From Alistipes sp. (GTDB lineage Bacteria; Bacteroidota; Bacteroidia; Bacteroidales; Rikenellaceae): a stretch of 30,604 nt of DNA. The position numbers and the translations under genes were made by a program. Of this stretch, positions 23,227 through 30,604 are shown one piece after another. Below the pieces are notes generated by a model. That model saw nothing but the letters and a program-made list of their open reading frames with translations. It made no database searches and was not told the DNA's origin. The stretch is from positions 1 to 30,604 of the forward strand of contig JAHHQM010000014.1 of the NCBI GenBank assembly GCA_020026395.1, written 5' to 3'. The first letter of the stretch is position 1. Each line of letters starts with the position of its first letter.

Positions 23227-23739
23227 ATGTACCGGATTTTACCCTATGCACTGCTCTTTGTGGCGGTTGTGCTGTTGCAGGTGTTCCTGTTCGACAACCT
23301 GCTGATCAGTTCCTATCTGAATCCGTTGATATACATCGCTTTCGTGTTGCTGTTGCCGATCGACACCCCCGCGTGGGTGATGCTCGCGCTGGGACTCCTG
23401 ACGGGCGTGACGATGGACTGGGTGATGGGCATTGCGGGATTGAACACCCTTTCGACCCTTCCCCTGGCTTTCTTCCGTCAGCGTCTGGTCGGCGTGTTCT
23501 GCAACCGCGAGGATGCGCGTGAGGGCGGTATTCCCTCGCCCGAGCGGTTCGGCGTGCATAACTTTACGGAATATCTGGTGATCGGCGTTGCGACGCATCA
23601 CCTGCTGTTCTTCCTGTTCGAGGCACTGTCGATGAGTTTTCTGATGCACACGCTCCTCAAATGGATCATCAGCACGGTGGTGAGTGTCGGCTTTGTGTGG
23701 TTGATTGCCCGTGTCTTCACGGCTAATTCCTCAAGATAA
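23227..23739 (+). CDS. mreD: rod shape-determining protein MreD
   Basis: A 170-residue integral membrane protein with about five or six hydrophobic helices (YALLFVAVVLLQVFLFDNLL, YIAFVLLLPIDTPAWVMLALGLLTGVTMDWVMG, HHLLFFLFEALSMSFL, ISTVVSVGFVWLIARVF). 'D-G-x-x-M/F-x-G'-type residues in the third helix (GVTMDWVMGIAGLNTL) fit the MreD fold. Sequence conservation in this family is low, so the position between mreC and mrdA is a main part of the evidence. Its stop overlaps the mrdA start by one base (TAATG). Confidence 0.92.
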   Translation: MYRILPYALLFVAVVLLQVFLFDNLLISSYLNPLIYIAFVLLLPIDTPAWVMLALGLLTGVTMDWVMGIAGLNTLSTLPLAFFRQRLVGVFCNREDAREGGIPSPERFGVHNFTEYLVIGVATHHLLFFLFEALSMSFLMHTLLKWIISTVVSVGFVWLIARVFTANSSR

Positions 23740-25568
23740 TGATTGACAGCATCGAAGGATTCGCACGCAAACGCACGTTGCAGTGCGTGGTGCTTCTGAT
23801 ATTTTCGCTTCTGGTCGGGCGTTTGTTCTACCTGCAACTCATCGACGATCGCTACGTCGAGCAGGCCAACCGAAACGCCCAGCGACCCATCGTGCAGTAT
23901 CCTCCGCGCGGTGAGGTCTTCGACCGCAACCACGAATACCTGGTGCAGAGCCGTCCGTGTTACGATCTGATGGTCGTGCGTCACGACATGGACAAAAACG
24001 GATTCGACACGGCGCGTCTGTGTGCCGTGACGGGTTTGTCGATCCAAAAGGTGCGCCGCGAACTGAAGAAAACCGCCCAGCGTCCGCGTGCCCCGCATCT
24101 TCTGGCCAGCTATGTGTTGCAGGAGGAGAAGATGCGTCTGGACGAGTGCAATTTCGCCGGATTCTACACCGTGGATCGTACGATGCGCGAATATCCGCGT
24201 AAGATCGGCGGTAACCTGCTGGGGTATGTGGGCGAGGTGAGCCACGATATGATCAAACGCAATCCGATTTACAGCCCGGGCGATTATGTGGGCATGAGCG
24301 GTGTGGAACTCTCCTACGAAAAGGAACTGATGGGCAAGAAGGGCGTGCGCATCATGGAACGCGACACGCACGGAGCGTTGAAGGGCGCTTTTCAGGGCGG
24401 TGCGGCCGATTCGCTGCCCGTGGCGGGCAGTGCGCTGACCTCGACCATCGACGCCAAGTTGCAGCTGCTCGGTGAGGAGCTGATGCGCGGTAAGGTGGGC
24501 GCTGCGGTGGCCATCGAACCCCAGACGGGTGAAATCCTGATGATGGTCTCTTCGCCGTCGTACGATCCCGACGAGTTGTTGGGTCGTGAGCGCGGCAATC
24601 ACTATATGAAACTCCTGCGTAACCGACGCAATCCGTTGTTCAACCGTGCCGTGAAGGCGAAATATCCTCCGGGATCGACCTTCAAGCTGGTGCAGGGTCT
24701 GATCGGATTGCAGGAGGGCGTGTTGCACCCCTCGGACATGCACTCGTGCAGCCGCGGTTATTCCTACGGCAACAAAAAGATGCGTTGTCACGACCACGCC
24801 TCGCCGCTCGACCTGCGTTTTGCGGTGGCCACATCGTGTAACGCCTATTTCTGCTATGTCTTCCGCGATATCCTGGACAATCCCCGCTACGGAAGCGTCA
24901 AGGAGGGATTCGACAAGTGGAGGGAGTATGTCGAGAGTTTCGGTTTCGGCCGTAAGCTCGGTTCGGACTTCCTGGATGAGGGTCAGGGCTATGTGCCGAC
25001 CCGCGCCTTCTACGACCGCGCCTACCGCAAGTCGTGGAACTCGCTGACGGTGCTTTCGCTGTCGATCGGACAGGGCGAGTTGGGATGTACCCCCTTGCAG
25101 TTGGCCAACCTTGCGTGCATCGTCGCCAACCGAGGTTACTACTACATTCCGCACATCATCAAGCACATCGAGGGGCGCGATTCGATCGACCGGCGTTTCT
25201 ACGAACGCCAATACACGAAGGTCGAAGCCAAGTATTTCGAACCGATCGTCGAGGGTATGTGGCGCGGTGTGAACGTCGGCGGTACTTCGACCCGTGCCAA
25301 GCTGCCCGGACTGAACGTCTGCGGTAAGACGGGTACGGCGCAGAACCCCCACGGTATGGATCACTCGACCTTCATGTCGTTTGCCCCGAAGGACAACCCC
25401 AAGATCGCCATTTCGGTCTATGTCGAGAACGGTGGCTTCGGTGCGTCGATCGCACTGCCGATCGCTTCGCTTCTGGAGGAGTACTACCTGACGGACACGA
25501 TCCGCCGTCCCGAAATGTTGGAATACGTCAAGAACAAAGTAATTTATTATCCGAAATATGACAAGTAG
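23739..25568 (+). CDS. mrdA: penicillin-binding protein 2 (peptidoglycan transpeptidase of the elongasome)
   Basis: A 609-residue class B PBP. A short cytoplasmic tail and one membrane helix (about 14-33) are followed by the PBP dimerisation or pedestal region (PPRGEVFDRN, 55-63) and the transpeptidase domain. Active-site motifs are all present: STFK with Ser313 and Lys316, SCN at 366-368 and KTG at 530-532. It cross-links side-wall peptidoglycan with RodA. The gene is coupled to mreD by a TAATG junction, and its 3' end overlaps rodA by 11 bp. The length is normal. Confidence 0.96.
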   Translation: MIDSIEGFARKRTLQCVVLLIFSLLVGRLFYLQLIDDRYVEQANRNAQRPIVQYPPRGEVFDRNHEYLVQSRPCYDLMVVRHDMDKNGFDTARLCAVTGLSIQKVRRELKKTAQRPRAPHLLASYVLQEEKMRLDECNFAGFYTVDRTMREYPRKIGGNLLGYVGEVSHDMIKRNPIYSPGDYVGMSGVELSYEKELMGKKGVRIMERDTHGALKGAFQGGAADSLPVAGSALTSTIDAKLQLLGEELMRGKVGAAVAIEPQTGEILMMVSSPSYDPDELLGRERGNHYMKLLRNRRNPLFNRAVKAKYPPGSTFKLVQGLIGLQEGVLHPSDMHSCSRGYSYGNKKMRCHDHASPLDLRFAVATSCNAYFCYVFRDILDNPRYGSVKEGFDKWREYVESFGFGRKLGSDFLDEGQGYVPTRAFYDRAYRKSWNSLTVLSLSIGQGELGCTPLQLANLACIVANRGYYYIPHIIKHIEGRDSIDRRFYERQYTKVEAKYFEPIVEGMWRGVNVGGTSTRAKLPGLNVCGKTGTAQNPHGMDHSTFMSFAPKDNPKIAISVYVENGGFGASIALPIASLLEEYYLTDTIRRPEMLEYVKNKVIYYPKYDK

Positions 25569-27003
25569 CCGTCACACCCGCATCTTCGAGGGAATCGACT
25601 TCGGCACGGTCGGCATCTATGTGGCCATCGTGCTGGTGGGTTTGGTGTCGATCTTCTCGGCAACCTACGACGAGGCATCGACGTCGATGTTCTCCATGTC
25701 GCACTTCTACATGAAACAGCTGATCTGGATCGGTGCGGCGTGGTGTGTGGGCGTGGTCGTGCTGTTGTTGGACGAACGCTTCTACCACATGTTCGCCTAT
25801 CCGGCCTACATCGGCGGTATCTTCCTGTTGCTGGCGGCCTTGCTGTTCGGTCACGAGGTGAACGGCGCGAAGGCGTGGTTCAGATTCGGATCGTTTCAGG
25901 TGCAGCCCGTCGAATTTGCCAAGATCGCCACGGCTTTGGCCTTGGCGCGTGTGATGAGTGCCTACTCGTTCTCGATCGACCGCGTGAGTGACCTCCGTAA
26001 GGTTGCCATGGTCATCTGCATCCCGTTGTTTATCATCGTTTTGCAGAACGATACGGGTTCGGGTATCGTGCTCGGTTCGTTCCTCTTTGTGCTTTATCGT
26101 GAGGGTCTGAACAAATGGCTCTGCATCCCCGTGTTGCTGATTGCGGCGTTGTTTATCATCTCGTTCCTCCTTTCGCCGATGACCCTTCTGATCATCTCGA
26201 TCCTGGTCTGCACGCTCTCCGAGGCGATGATGAACGGCCAATGGAAAACGCGCGTCATCTATCTGGCGTCGATTGCGTTGGCGACCATCCTGCTGAAAAT
26301 CGGCGTGGAGCTGGTCTCGCCCGGTGCGTTGTCGCTCTACGGGTCTTTGCTGACCGTGACCCTGTTGTCGCTCATCGTGGTGGTGGTTTATGCCTATCGC
26401 CAGAACCTCAATAACATCTTCATCATATTGAGCCTTTTTATCGGTATGATGATCTTCCTGCCGACCACAGATTACATCTTCAATTCGATTCTGAAACAGC
26501 ACCAGCGTGACCGTATCCTCAGTTTCCTGGGTATTATCAGCGATCCGCTGGGTGTCGATTATAACGTGAACCAGTCGAAAATCGCCATCGGTTCGGGCGG
26601 ATTCCTCGGCAAGGGATTCCTGCAGGGTACGCAGATCAAATACGGATTTGTGCCCGAAAACCACACCGACTTCATCTTCTGCACGGCAGGCGAGGAGTGG
26701 GGCTTCGTGGGAACGATGGTCGTGTTGGGGTTGTTTGCCGCGCTGATTTTCCGCCTGATCAACATGGGCGAGCGTCAGGAAGAACCCTTCGGACGCATCT
26801 ACTGCTACTGTGTGGCCTCGATTCTCCTGTTCCACGTCATGGTGAACGTCGGCATGACCATCGGTCTGATGCCCGTGATGGGTATTCCGTTGCCGTTCAT
26901 GAGTTACGGCGGTTCGTCGCTCATCGCCTTCACCATCCTGCTCTTTATCGCCATCCGTCTGGATGCTTCAACCCGTCAATTCTCATCGCTTCATAGAATA
27001 TGA
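25558..27003 (+). CDS. rodA: peptidoglycan glycosyltransferase RodA (SEDS family)
   Basis: A 481-residue polytopic SEDS protein that polymerises lipid II with PBP2. Conserved parts are FRFGSFQVQPVEFAKIA (109-123), NDTGSGIVLGSF (164-174), the motif PENHTDFIF (366-374), the GEEWGFVG loop, and the C-terminal GIPLPFMSYGGSSLI. It is about 100 residues longer than E. coli RodA. The extra length lies at about 180-300, where there are several additional hydrophobic segments, as in other Bacteroidota RodA proteins as I recall them. It overlaps mrdA by 11 bp and the Ca2+-ATPase gene by 4 bp. Confidence 0.96.
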   Translation: MTSSRHTRIFEGIDFGTVGIYVAIVLVGLVSIFSATYDEASTSMFSMSHFYMKQLIWIGAAWCVGVVVLLLDERFYHMFAYPAYIGGIFLLLAALLFGHEVNGAKAWFRFGSFQVQPVEFAKIATALALARVMSAYSFSIDRVSDLRKVAMVICIPLFIIVLQNDTGSGIVLGSFLFVLYREGLNKWLCIPVLLIAALFIISFLLSPMTLLIISILVCTLSEAMMNGQWKTRVIYLASIALATILLKIGVELVSPGALSLYGSLLTVTLLSLIVVVVYAYRQNLNNIFIILSLFIGMMIFLPTTDYIFNSILKQHQRDRILSFLGIISDPLGVDYNVNQSKIAIGSGGFLGKGFLQGTQIKYGFVPENHTDFIFCTAGEEWGFVGTMVVLGLFAALIFRLINMGERQEEPFGRIYCYCVASILLFHVMVNVGMTIGLMPVMGIPLPFMSYGGSSLIAFTILLFIAIRLDASTRQFSSLHRI

Positions 27004-29567
27004 TCCCTTATAATCCCCAAGGACTCTCCCCGAAGGAGGTCGAAGAAAGTCGCAGCCGTTACGGCGAAAACATCATCACCCCGCAGGAGAACCATGCCGC
27101 ATGGAAACTTTTTGTGGATAAATTTCGTGACCCGATCATCCGTATCCTGCTCGTTGCCGCCGTCGTGTCGTTGTCGGTGGGGGCGGTGCACGGCGATTTC
27201 ACGGAGTCGATCGGTATTATTTGCGCCATTATCCTGGCCACGTGCGTCAGTTTCTGGTTCGAATGGGATGCCGAGCGCAAGTTCCGTTCGCTGAATCAGG
27301 TCAATGACGATGTGGAGGTGAAGGTGGTGCGCGAGGGCGTGATCCGTTCCGTTCCGCGTCGCGACATCGTGCGGGGCGATGTGGTCATTGTCGAGACGGG
27401 CGATGAGGTCCCGGCCGACGGTATGCTGGTCGAGGCCGTGCAGGTCAAGGTCAATGAATCGACCCTCACGGGTGAGTCGCAGACCGACAAAACGGCCGAC
27501 GAAACCCGCCTGGATCCCGAGGCAACCTATCCGTCGAACATGCTTTTGCGCGGAACGACGCTTTTGGATGGCTATGCCCGTATGGTGGTGACGGCCGTGG
27601 GCGATCACAGTGAAGCGGGACGCGTCACGGAGCAGGCCACGGTACGCAACGACGAGCCTACGCCGCTCGATCGTCAGTTGAACCGACTGGCGAAGGTGGT
27701 CGGACGGGTCGGAATCGGCGTGGCGGTGACGATCTTCTGCGTGATGATGTTCAAATCGCTGGTTTTTGGCGACCTCTTGGCGCGTCCGTGGTTCGAGATC
27801 CTGCAACAAATGTTACACGTGACGATGATCTCGCTGGCGATCATCGTGATGGCCGTACCCGAAGGCCTGCCGATGAGCATCACCATTTCGCTTGCGATGT
27901 CGATGCGTCGTATGTTGAAAACCAACAACCTGGTGCGCAAGATGCACGCCTGCGAGACGATGGGTGCCGTGACGGTCATCTGCACCGACAAGACGGGTAC
28001 GCTCACCGAAAACCGCATGACGGTGCAGGAGCTGGTGCGTTACGATACGCTTTCGTTGCGGGAGTTTGGCGAGCAGCTGGCCGTCAATTCCACGGCATTT
28101 CTTTCGGAGGAGGGTAATACGTTGGGCAATCCGACCGAGGGTGCGTTGCTTGCGTGGCTCAAAAAGAAGGGCGAGGATTACGAAAAACTGCGCGAAGGGG
28201 CGGAGATCGTCGATCGACTGACGTTCTCGACCGAGCGTAAATATATGGCGACGATTTTCCGTTGCGGGGAGCACGGGCGTCAGGTGCTGACCGTGAAGGG
28301 TGCACCCGAAATCGTGGCACAGATGTGTGGCGACGAGGCGCGACGTCAGGTCGAACGTGATGCGGCGGAGTTTCAGCGTCATGCCATGCGTACGCTGGCC
28401 GTGGCGTGGTGTTATACCGACCGCGAGGATTGTGCCGAGGCGATTGCCGATGCGAAGATGAAAATGGCGGCACTGGCGGCGATTGCCGATCCCGTGCGCG
28501 AGGAGGTGCCGTCGGCGGTGGCCGAAACGCTGTCGGCAGGAATTGCGATCAAGATCGTCACGGGCGACACGATGGTTACGGCACGCGAGATTGCGCGTCA
28601 GATCGGCCTGTGGAATGACAAGCGCGACACGGAGCGCAACGCCATGACGGGTGTGGAGTTTGCCGAGGCGAGCGACGAGGAATTGTTGGAGCGCATTGGT
28701 GATCTGAAGATCCTTTCGCGTGCGCGTCCCATGGATAAGCAGCGTCTGGTGCGCCTGTTGCAGCAGCGGGACGAGGTGGTCGCCGTGACGGGTGACGGCA
28801 CGAACGATGCACCCGCGTTGAATTTCGCCAATGTGGGGCTTTCGATGGGTTCGGGAACCTCGGTGGCGAAGGATGCCAGCGACATCACGTTGCTCGACGA
28901 TTCGTTCTCGTCGATTGTGACGGCTGTGATGTGGGGGCGTTCGCTGTACCGCAACATTCAGCGGTTTGTGCTGTTTCAACTGACCGTCAATTTCGTGGCC
29001 ATCATGGTTTGTCTGGTGGGTACGTTGTTTGATACCGATATGCCGCTCACGGTGGTGCAGATCCTGTGGGTGAACATCATTATGGATACGTTTGCCGCCA
29101 TGGCGATGGCCTCGCTGCCGCCCTCGGAGGAGGTGATGCGGGATCGTCCCCGTTCGCGCAAGGCGTTTATCATTTCGCGCGAGATGGCGCGTACGATCTT
29201 CGGTAGCGGAGTGATGATGGTCGCCGTATTGCTCGGTATGTTGTTTTGGTGGGCATCGCCCGAAGGGGTGTTGAGCGAACGTGCGCTGACGTTGTTCTTC
29301 ACGACCTTCGTTTTCTTCCAATTCTGGAATATGTTCAACGCCAAGGCCTTTGCCACGCATCATTCGACCTTCCGTCATCTTGCGGGGCATCGCGAATTCT
29401 TTATGATTCTGGTGTTGATTGCCGTCGGGCAGTTCTTTATCGTGGAGTGGGGCGGTGAGGTTTTCCGCACGGTGGCTCTTTCCGCGAAGGATTGGGTATT
29501 GGTGGTCGGCGGTACGGCTCTGCTCGCTCTGGGCGGGGATTTGTTGCGCCGAATTTCGCGCCGATAA
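27000..29567 (+). CDS. calcium-translocating P-type ATPase, PMCA type
   Basis: An 855-residue P2-type cation pump. It has an N-terminal cation_ATPase_N region (PKEVEESRSRYGEN), actuator TGES (157-160), TM4 Ca2+ site AVPEGLP (285-291), phosphorylated Asp330 in CTDKTGTLTEN, nucleotide site KGAPE (433-437), DPVR (497-500), hinge TGDGTNDAP (597-605), and TM5/TM6 ligands Asn664 and WVNIIMDTF (Asn692, Asp696). The N-x3-D pair in TM6 followed by the short 'AMAMASLPP' is the PMCA pattern, so Ca2+ export from the cytoplasm is the likely role. Its ATG overlaps the rodA stop (ATGA), so translation is coupled to the cell-wall cluster. A terminator follows. Confidence 0.93.
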   Translation: MIPYNPQGLSPKEVEESRSRYGENIITPQENHAAWKLFVDKFRDPIIRILLVAAVVSLSVGAVHGDFTESIGIICAIILATCVSFWFEWDAERKFRSLNQVNDDVEVKVVREGVIRSVPRRDIVRGDVVIVETGDEVPADGMLVEAVQVKVNESTLTGESQTDKTADETRLDPEATYPSNMLLRGTTLLDGYARMVVTAVGDHSEAGRVTEQATVRNDEPTPLDRQLNRLAKVVGRVGIGVAVTIFCVMMFKSLVFGDLLARPWFEILQQMLHVTMISLAIIVMAVPEGLPMSITISLAMSMRRMLKTNNLVRKMHACETMGAVTVICTDKTGTLTENRMTVQELVRYDTLSLREFGEQLAVNSTAFLSEEGNTLGNPTEGALLAWLKKKGEDYEKLREGAEIVDRLTFSTERKYMATIFRCGEHGRQVLTVKGAPEIVAQMCGDEARRQVERDAAEFQRHAMRTLAVAWCYTDREDCAEAIADAKMKMAALAAIADPVREEVPSAVAETLSAGIAIKIVTGDTMVTAREIARQIGLWNDKRDTERNAMTGVEFAEASDEELLERIGDLKILSRARPMDKQRLVRLLQQRDEVVAVTGDGTNDAPALNFANVGLSMGSGTSVAKDASDITLLDDSFSSIVTAVMWGRSLYRNIQRFVLFQLTVNFVAIMVCLVGTLFDTDMPLTVVQILWVNIIMDTFAAMAMASLPPSEEVMRDRPRSRKAFIISREMARTIFGSGVMMVAVLLGMLFWWASPEGVLSERALTLFFTTFVFFQFWNMFNAKAFATHHSTFRHLAGHREFFMILVLIAVGQFFIVEWGGEVFRTVALSAKDWVLVVGGTALLALGGDLLRRISRR

Positions 29568-29590
29568 GTCGTTTATAATAAAAGTATAGG

Positions 29591-29625
29591 AAACGGTTCT
29601 GCTTGGGGTAGAGCCGTTTTTTTTT
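29591..29625 (+). terminator. rho-independent terminator of the mre-rodA-Ca2+-ATPase cluster
   Basis: AACGGTTCT pairs with AGAGCCGTT (9 bp, one G-T) around a 9-nt loop and is followed by nine Ts. It lies 24 bp past the ATPase stop codon. Confidence 0.9.
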
Positions 29626-29692
29626 ATGGCCGGTCACCGACAAAGGAACTCTTTTAAGGGCGCAAACGGAGACCGGAGTTATATCGGGAACT

Positions 29693-29714
29693 TCCAGCTT
29701 AGCAGCCAGGAACT
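29693..29714 (-). repeat. 22-bp direct repeat, decayed copy of the sdhB 3' end
   Basis: Bases 29693-29714 are identical to 29881-29902 in the sdhB C-terminal coding region, in the same orientation. The next 17 bp to the right (towards the gene's 5' side) are still about 60% identical, and the other side diverges at once. On the minus strand both encode FLAAKLE in the same relative frame. Confidence 0.8.
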
Positions 29715-29730
29715 TGCTGTTTAGGCGTAG

Positions 29731-29770
29731 GTTTAAGCCCTCCTTTGAAAAGGAGGGTTTGGGAGGATTG
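29731..29770 (+). repeat. REP-like palindromic element
   Basis: CCCTCCTTT (29738-29746), 2-nt centre, AAAGGAGGG (29749-29757), then TTTGGGAGGATTG, which partly repeats the right arm. Short elements with a CCTCCTTT/AAAGGAGG hairpin and a trailing G-rich half-arm occur as dispersed repeats between genes in various bacteria. Whether this one is multicopy here cannot be seen from one window. Confidence 0.5.
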
Positions 29771-29818
29771 TCTATATAAATTGCGCAAAAGCGCATATCG
29801 CACGGCACTTGGTAAAAC

Positions 29819-29853
29819 AAAAAAATCCTCGGCATTTCTGCCGAGGATTTTTC
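29819..29853 (-). terminator. rho-independent terminator of the sdh/frd operon
   Basis: ATCCTCGGCA pairs perfectly with TGCCGAGGAT around TTTC, with an A run on the left and five Ts on the right. It is therefore a good terminator on the minus strand, 21 bp past the sdhB stop codon, and possibly works on both strands. Confidence 0.9.
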
Positions 29854-29873
29854 AAATATGTAAATCGGAAAGA

Positions 29874-30604
29874 TTAGTCCTCCAGCTTAGCAGCCAGGAA
29901 CTCGCGGTTCAAACGTGCGATATGCGCGATCGAGATTGACTTGGGGCACTCCGACTGGCAAGCACCGGTGTTGGTACAGTTACCGAAGCCGAGCGCATCC
30001 ATCTTGGCAACCATGGCCTTGGCACGACGAGCACCCTCGACGCGACCCTGAGGCAACTTGGCCAGCGACGATACACGTGCTGCTACGAACAACATGGCCG
30101 AACCGTTCTTACAAGTGGCGGCACATGCACCGCAACCGATACATGCGGCAGCATCCATCGACTCCTCGGCATCAGCCTGCGAGATGGGCATGCAGTGTGC
30201 ATCGGGCACCGAACCCGTGCGTACGCTCGTATAACCACCTGCCTGAAGAATCTTGTCGTATGCCGAACGATCGACAACGAGGTCCTTGATTACGGGGAAG
30301 GCTGCCGAACGCCACGGCTCGATGGTGATCGTAGCGCCGTCCTTGAACTTACGCATGTAGATCTGGCAGGTAGTGGCTGCCTGACCGGGACCGTGTGCCA
30401 AGCCGTCGATGTGCAACGAACACATACCGCAAATACCCTCACGGCAGTCGTGGTCGAAGGCAACGGGCTCTTCGTTCTTGTGAATCAGATCGTTGTTGAG
30501 AATGTCGAGCATCTCCAGGAACGAGGTGTCGGCCGAGATATTCTCCACCTTGTAGGTCTTGAATTCTCCTTTGCTTTTAGCGTCCTTCTGACGCCATATC
30601 TTTA
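29874..30604 (-). CDS. sdhB: succinate dehydrogenase/fumarate reductase iron-sulfur subunit (5' end outside the window)
   Basis: Partial gene; 243 codons lie in the window and the open frame continues past the right edge. The codon at 30548 is an internal Val (GTG), not the start, because conserved residues continue upstream of it (KIWRQKDAKSKGEFKTYKV). The subunit carries electrons between the flavoprotein and the membrane anchor. Ligands are visible for the [2Fe-2S] cluster (DCREGICGMC and a later Cys in TTCQ) and for the [4Fe-4S] and [3Fe-4S] clusters (CIGCGACAATC, CTNTGAC and CPKSI). It is the last gene of the usual cytochrome b-flavoprotein-iron-sulfur order, as a terminator follows. In anaerobic Bacteroidota this complex mainly reduces fumarate, so frdB would be an equally good name. 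Confidence 0.93.
   Translation of the reverse strand, partial: KIWRQKDAKSKGEFKTYKVENISADTSFLEMLDILNNDLIHKNEEPVAFDHDCREGICGMCSLHIDGLAHGPGQAATTCQIYMRKFKDGATITIEPWRSAAFPVIKDLVVDRSAYDKILQAGGYTSVRTGSVPDAHCMPISQADAEESMDAAACIGCGACAATCKNGSAMLFVAARVSSLAKLPQGRVEGARRAKAMVAKMDALGFGNCTNTGACQSECPKSISIAHIARLNREFLAAKLED

Larger units (their letters stand above)
29626..29818. other. non-coding block between two terminators, holding a decayed copy of the sdhB 3' end and a REP-like palindrome
   Basis: No gene is supported here. The minus-strand frame through this block contains LNSKFLAAKLE, which matches LNREFLAAKLE at the end of the iron-sulfur subunit. It is followed by unrelated residues and runs back across the ATPase terminator. 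A CCCTCCTTT/AAAGGAGGG palindrome, and GCGC-AAAA-GCGC at 29783-29794, follow. Confidence 0.6.

Noticed and set aside
29437..29835. A 132-codon minus-strand frame ending in the Ca2+-ATPase gene
   Set aside because: It runs through a strong terminator and into the 3' end of the ATPase on the opposite strand. Only the short FLAAKLE part resembles a protein, and that is a decayed copy of the sdhB tail.
1..30604. CRISPR arrays, prophage genes, toxin-antitoxin pairs, insertion sequences and other tRNAs or rRNAs
   Set aside because: Looked for by eye on both strands. No regularly spaced repeats, transposase or integrase motifs, or additional cloverleaf-like sequences were seen.

Overview
The window looks like chromosomal DNA of a gut-type Bacteroidota with fairly high GC. 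An Alistipes/Rikenellaceae-like organism is my best guess. The grounds are the repeated TAnnTTTG promoter -7 boxes typical of this phylum, lipoproteins with acidic residues after the lipobox Cys, a TonB-dependent receptor with a carboxypeptidase-regulatory-like N-terminal domain, an AroQ-fused DAHP synthase, and a mreBCD-mrdA-rodA cluster. The genus is inference; no rRNA is present. I see no CRISPR array, prophage or intact insertion sequence.

Layout. 1-461 is a non-coding leader. 462-1829 (+) is an Ig-like/leucine-rich-repeat surface lipoprotein. It meets a PhoR-like kinase and OmpR-family regulator (1893-4032, -) across a bidirectional terminator. Upstream of these, on the same strand, lie a beta-helix-like lipoprotein (4211-5374) and a TonB-dependent receptor (5415-8108), probably one two-gene operon. 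A frameshifted small lipoprotein gene follows (8375-8924, -). A plus-strand run then holds fabI, a META/HslJ-like lipoprotein, a Kdo/WaaP-type kinase and a DAHP synthase-chorismate mutase fusion (9251-12741). A small secreted protein and tRNA-Leu(GAG) lie on the minus strand to 13424.

13630-18467 (-) is a tight four-gene catabolic operon: iorA, iorB, a class I aminotransferase and an AbfT/Cat2-class CoA-transferase. Together these could transaminate an amino acid, oxidatively decarboxylate the 2-oxo acid to an acyl-CoA, and recover the CoA bond, giving a fermentation end product such as an arylacetate. gpsA-pgi (20039-21046 and 18700-20028, -) follow, divergent from the cell-shape cluster mreB-mreC-mreD-mrdA-rodA (21225-27003, +). 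A PMCA-type Ca2+ P-type ATPase (27000-29567) is translationally coupled to the end of that cluster. The window closes with the 3' part of the succinate dehydrogenase/fumarate reductase iron-sulfur subunit gene (29874 to the right edge, -).

Most of the window is ordinary housekeeping. The points most worth a second look are: the decayed copy of the sdhB 3' end beside a REP-like palindrome in 29626-29818; the iorAB-aminotransferase-CoA-transferase operon, whose IorA lacks the C-terminal ferredoxin domain; the frameshifted lipoprotein at 8840; the Ca2+-ATPase coupled to rodA; and the 11-bp-spaced direct repeats upstream of the response regulator.
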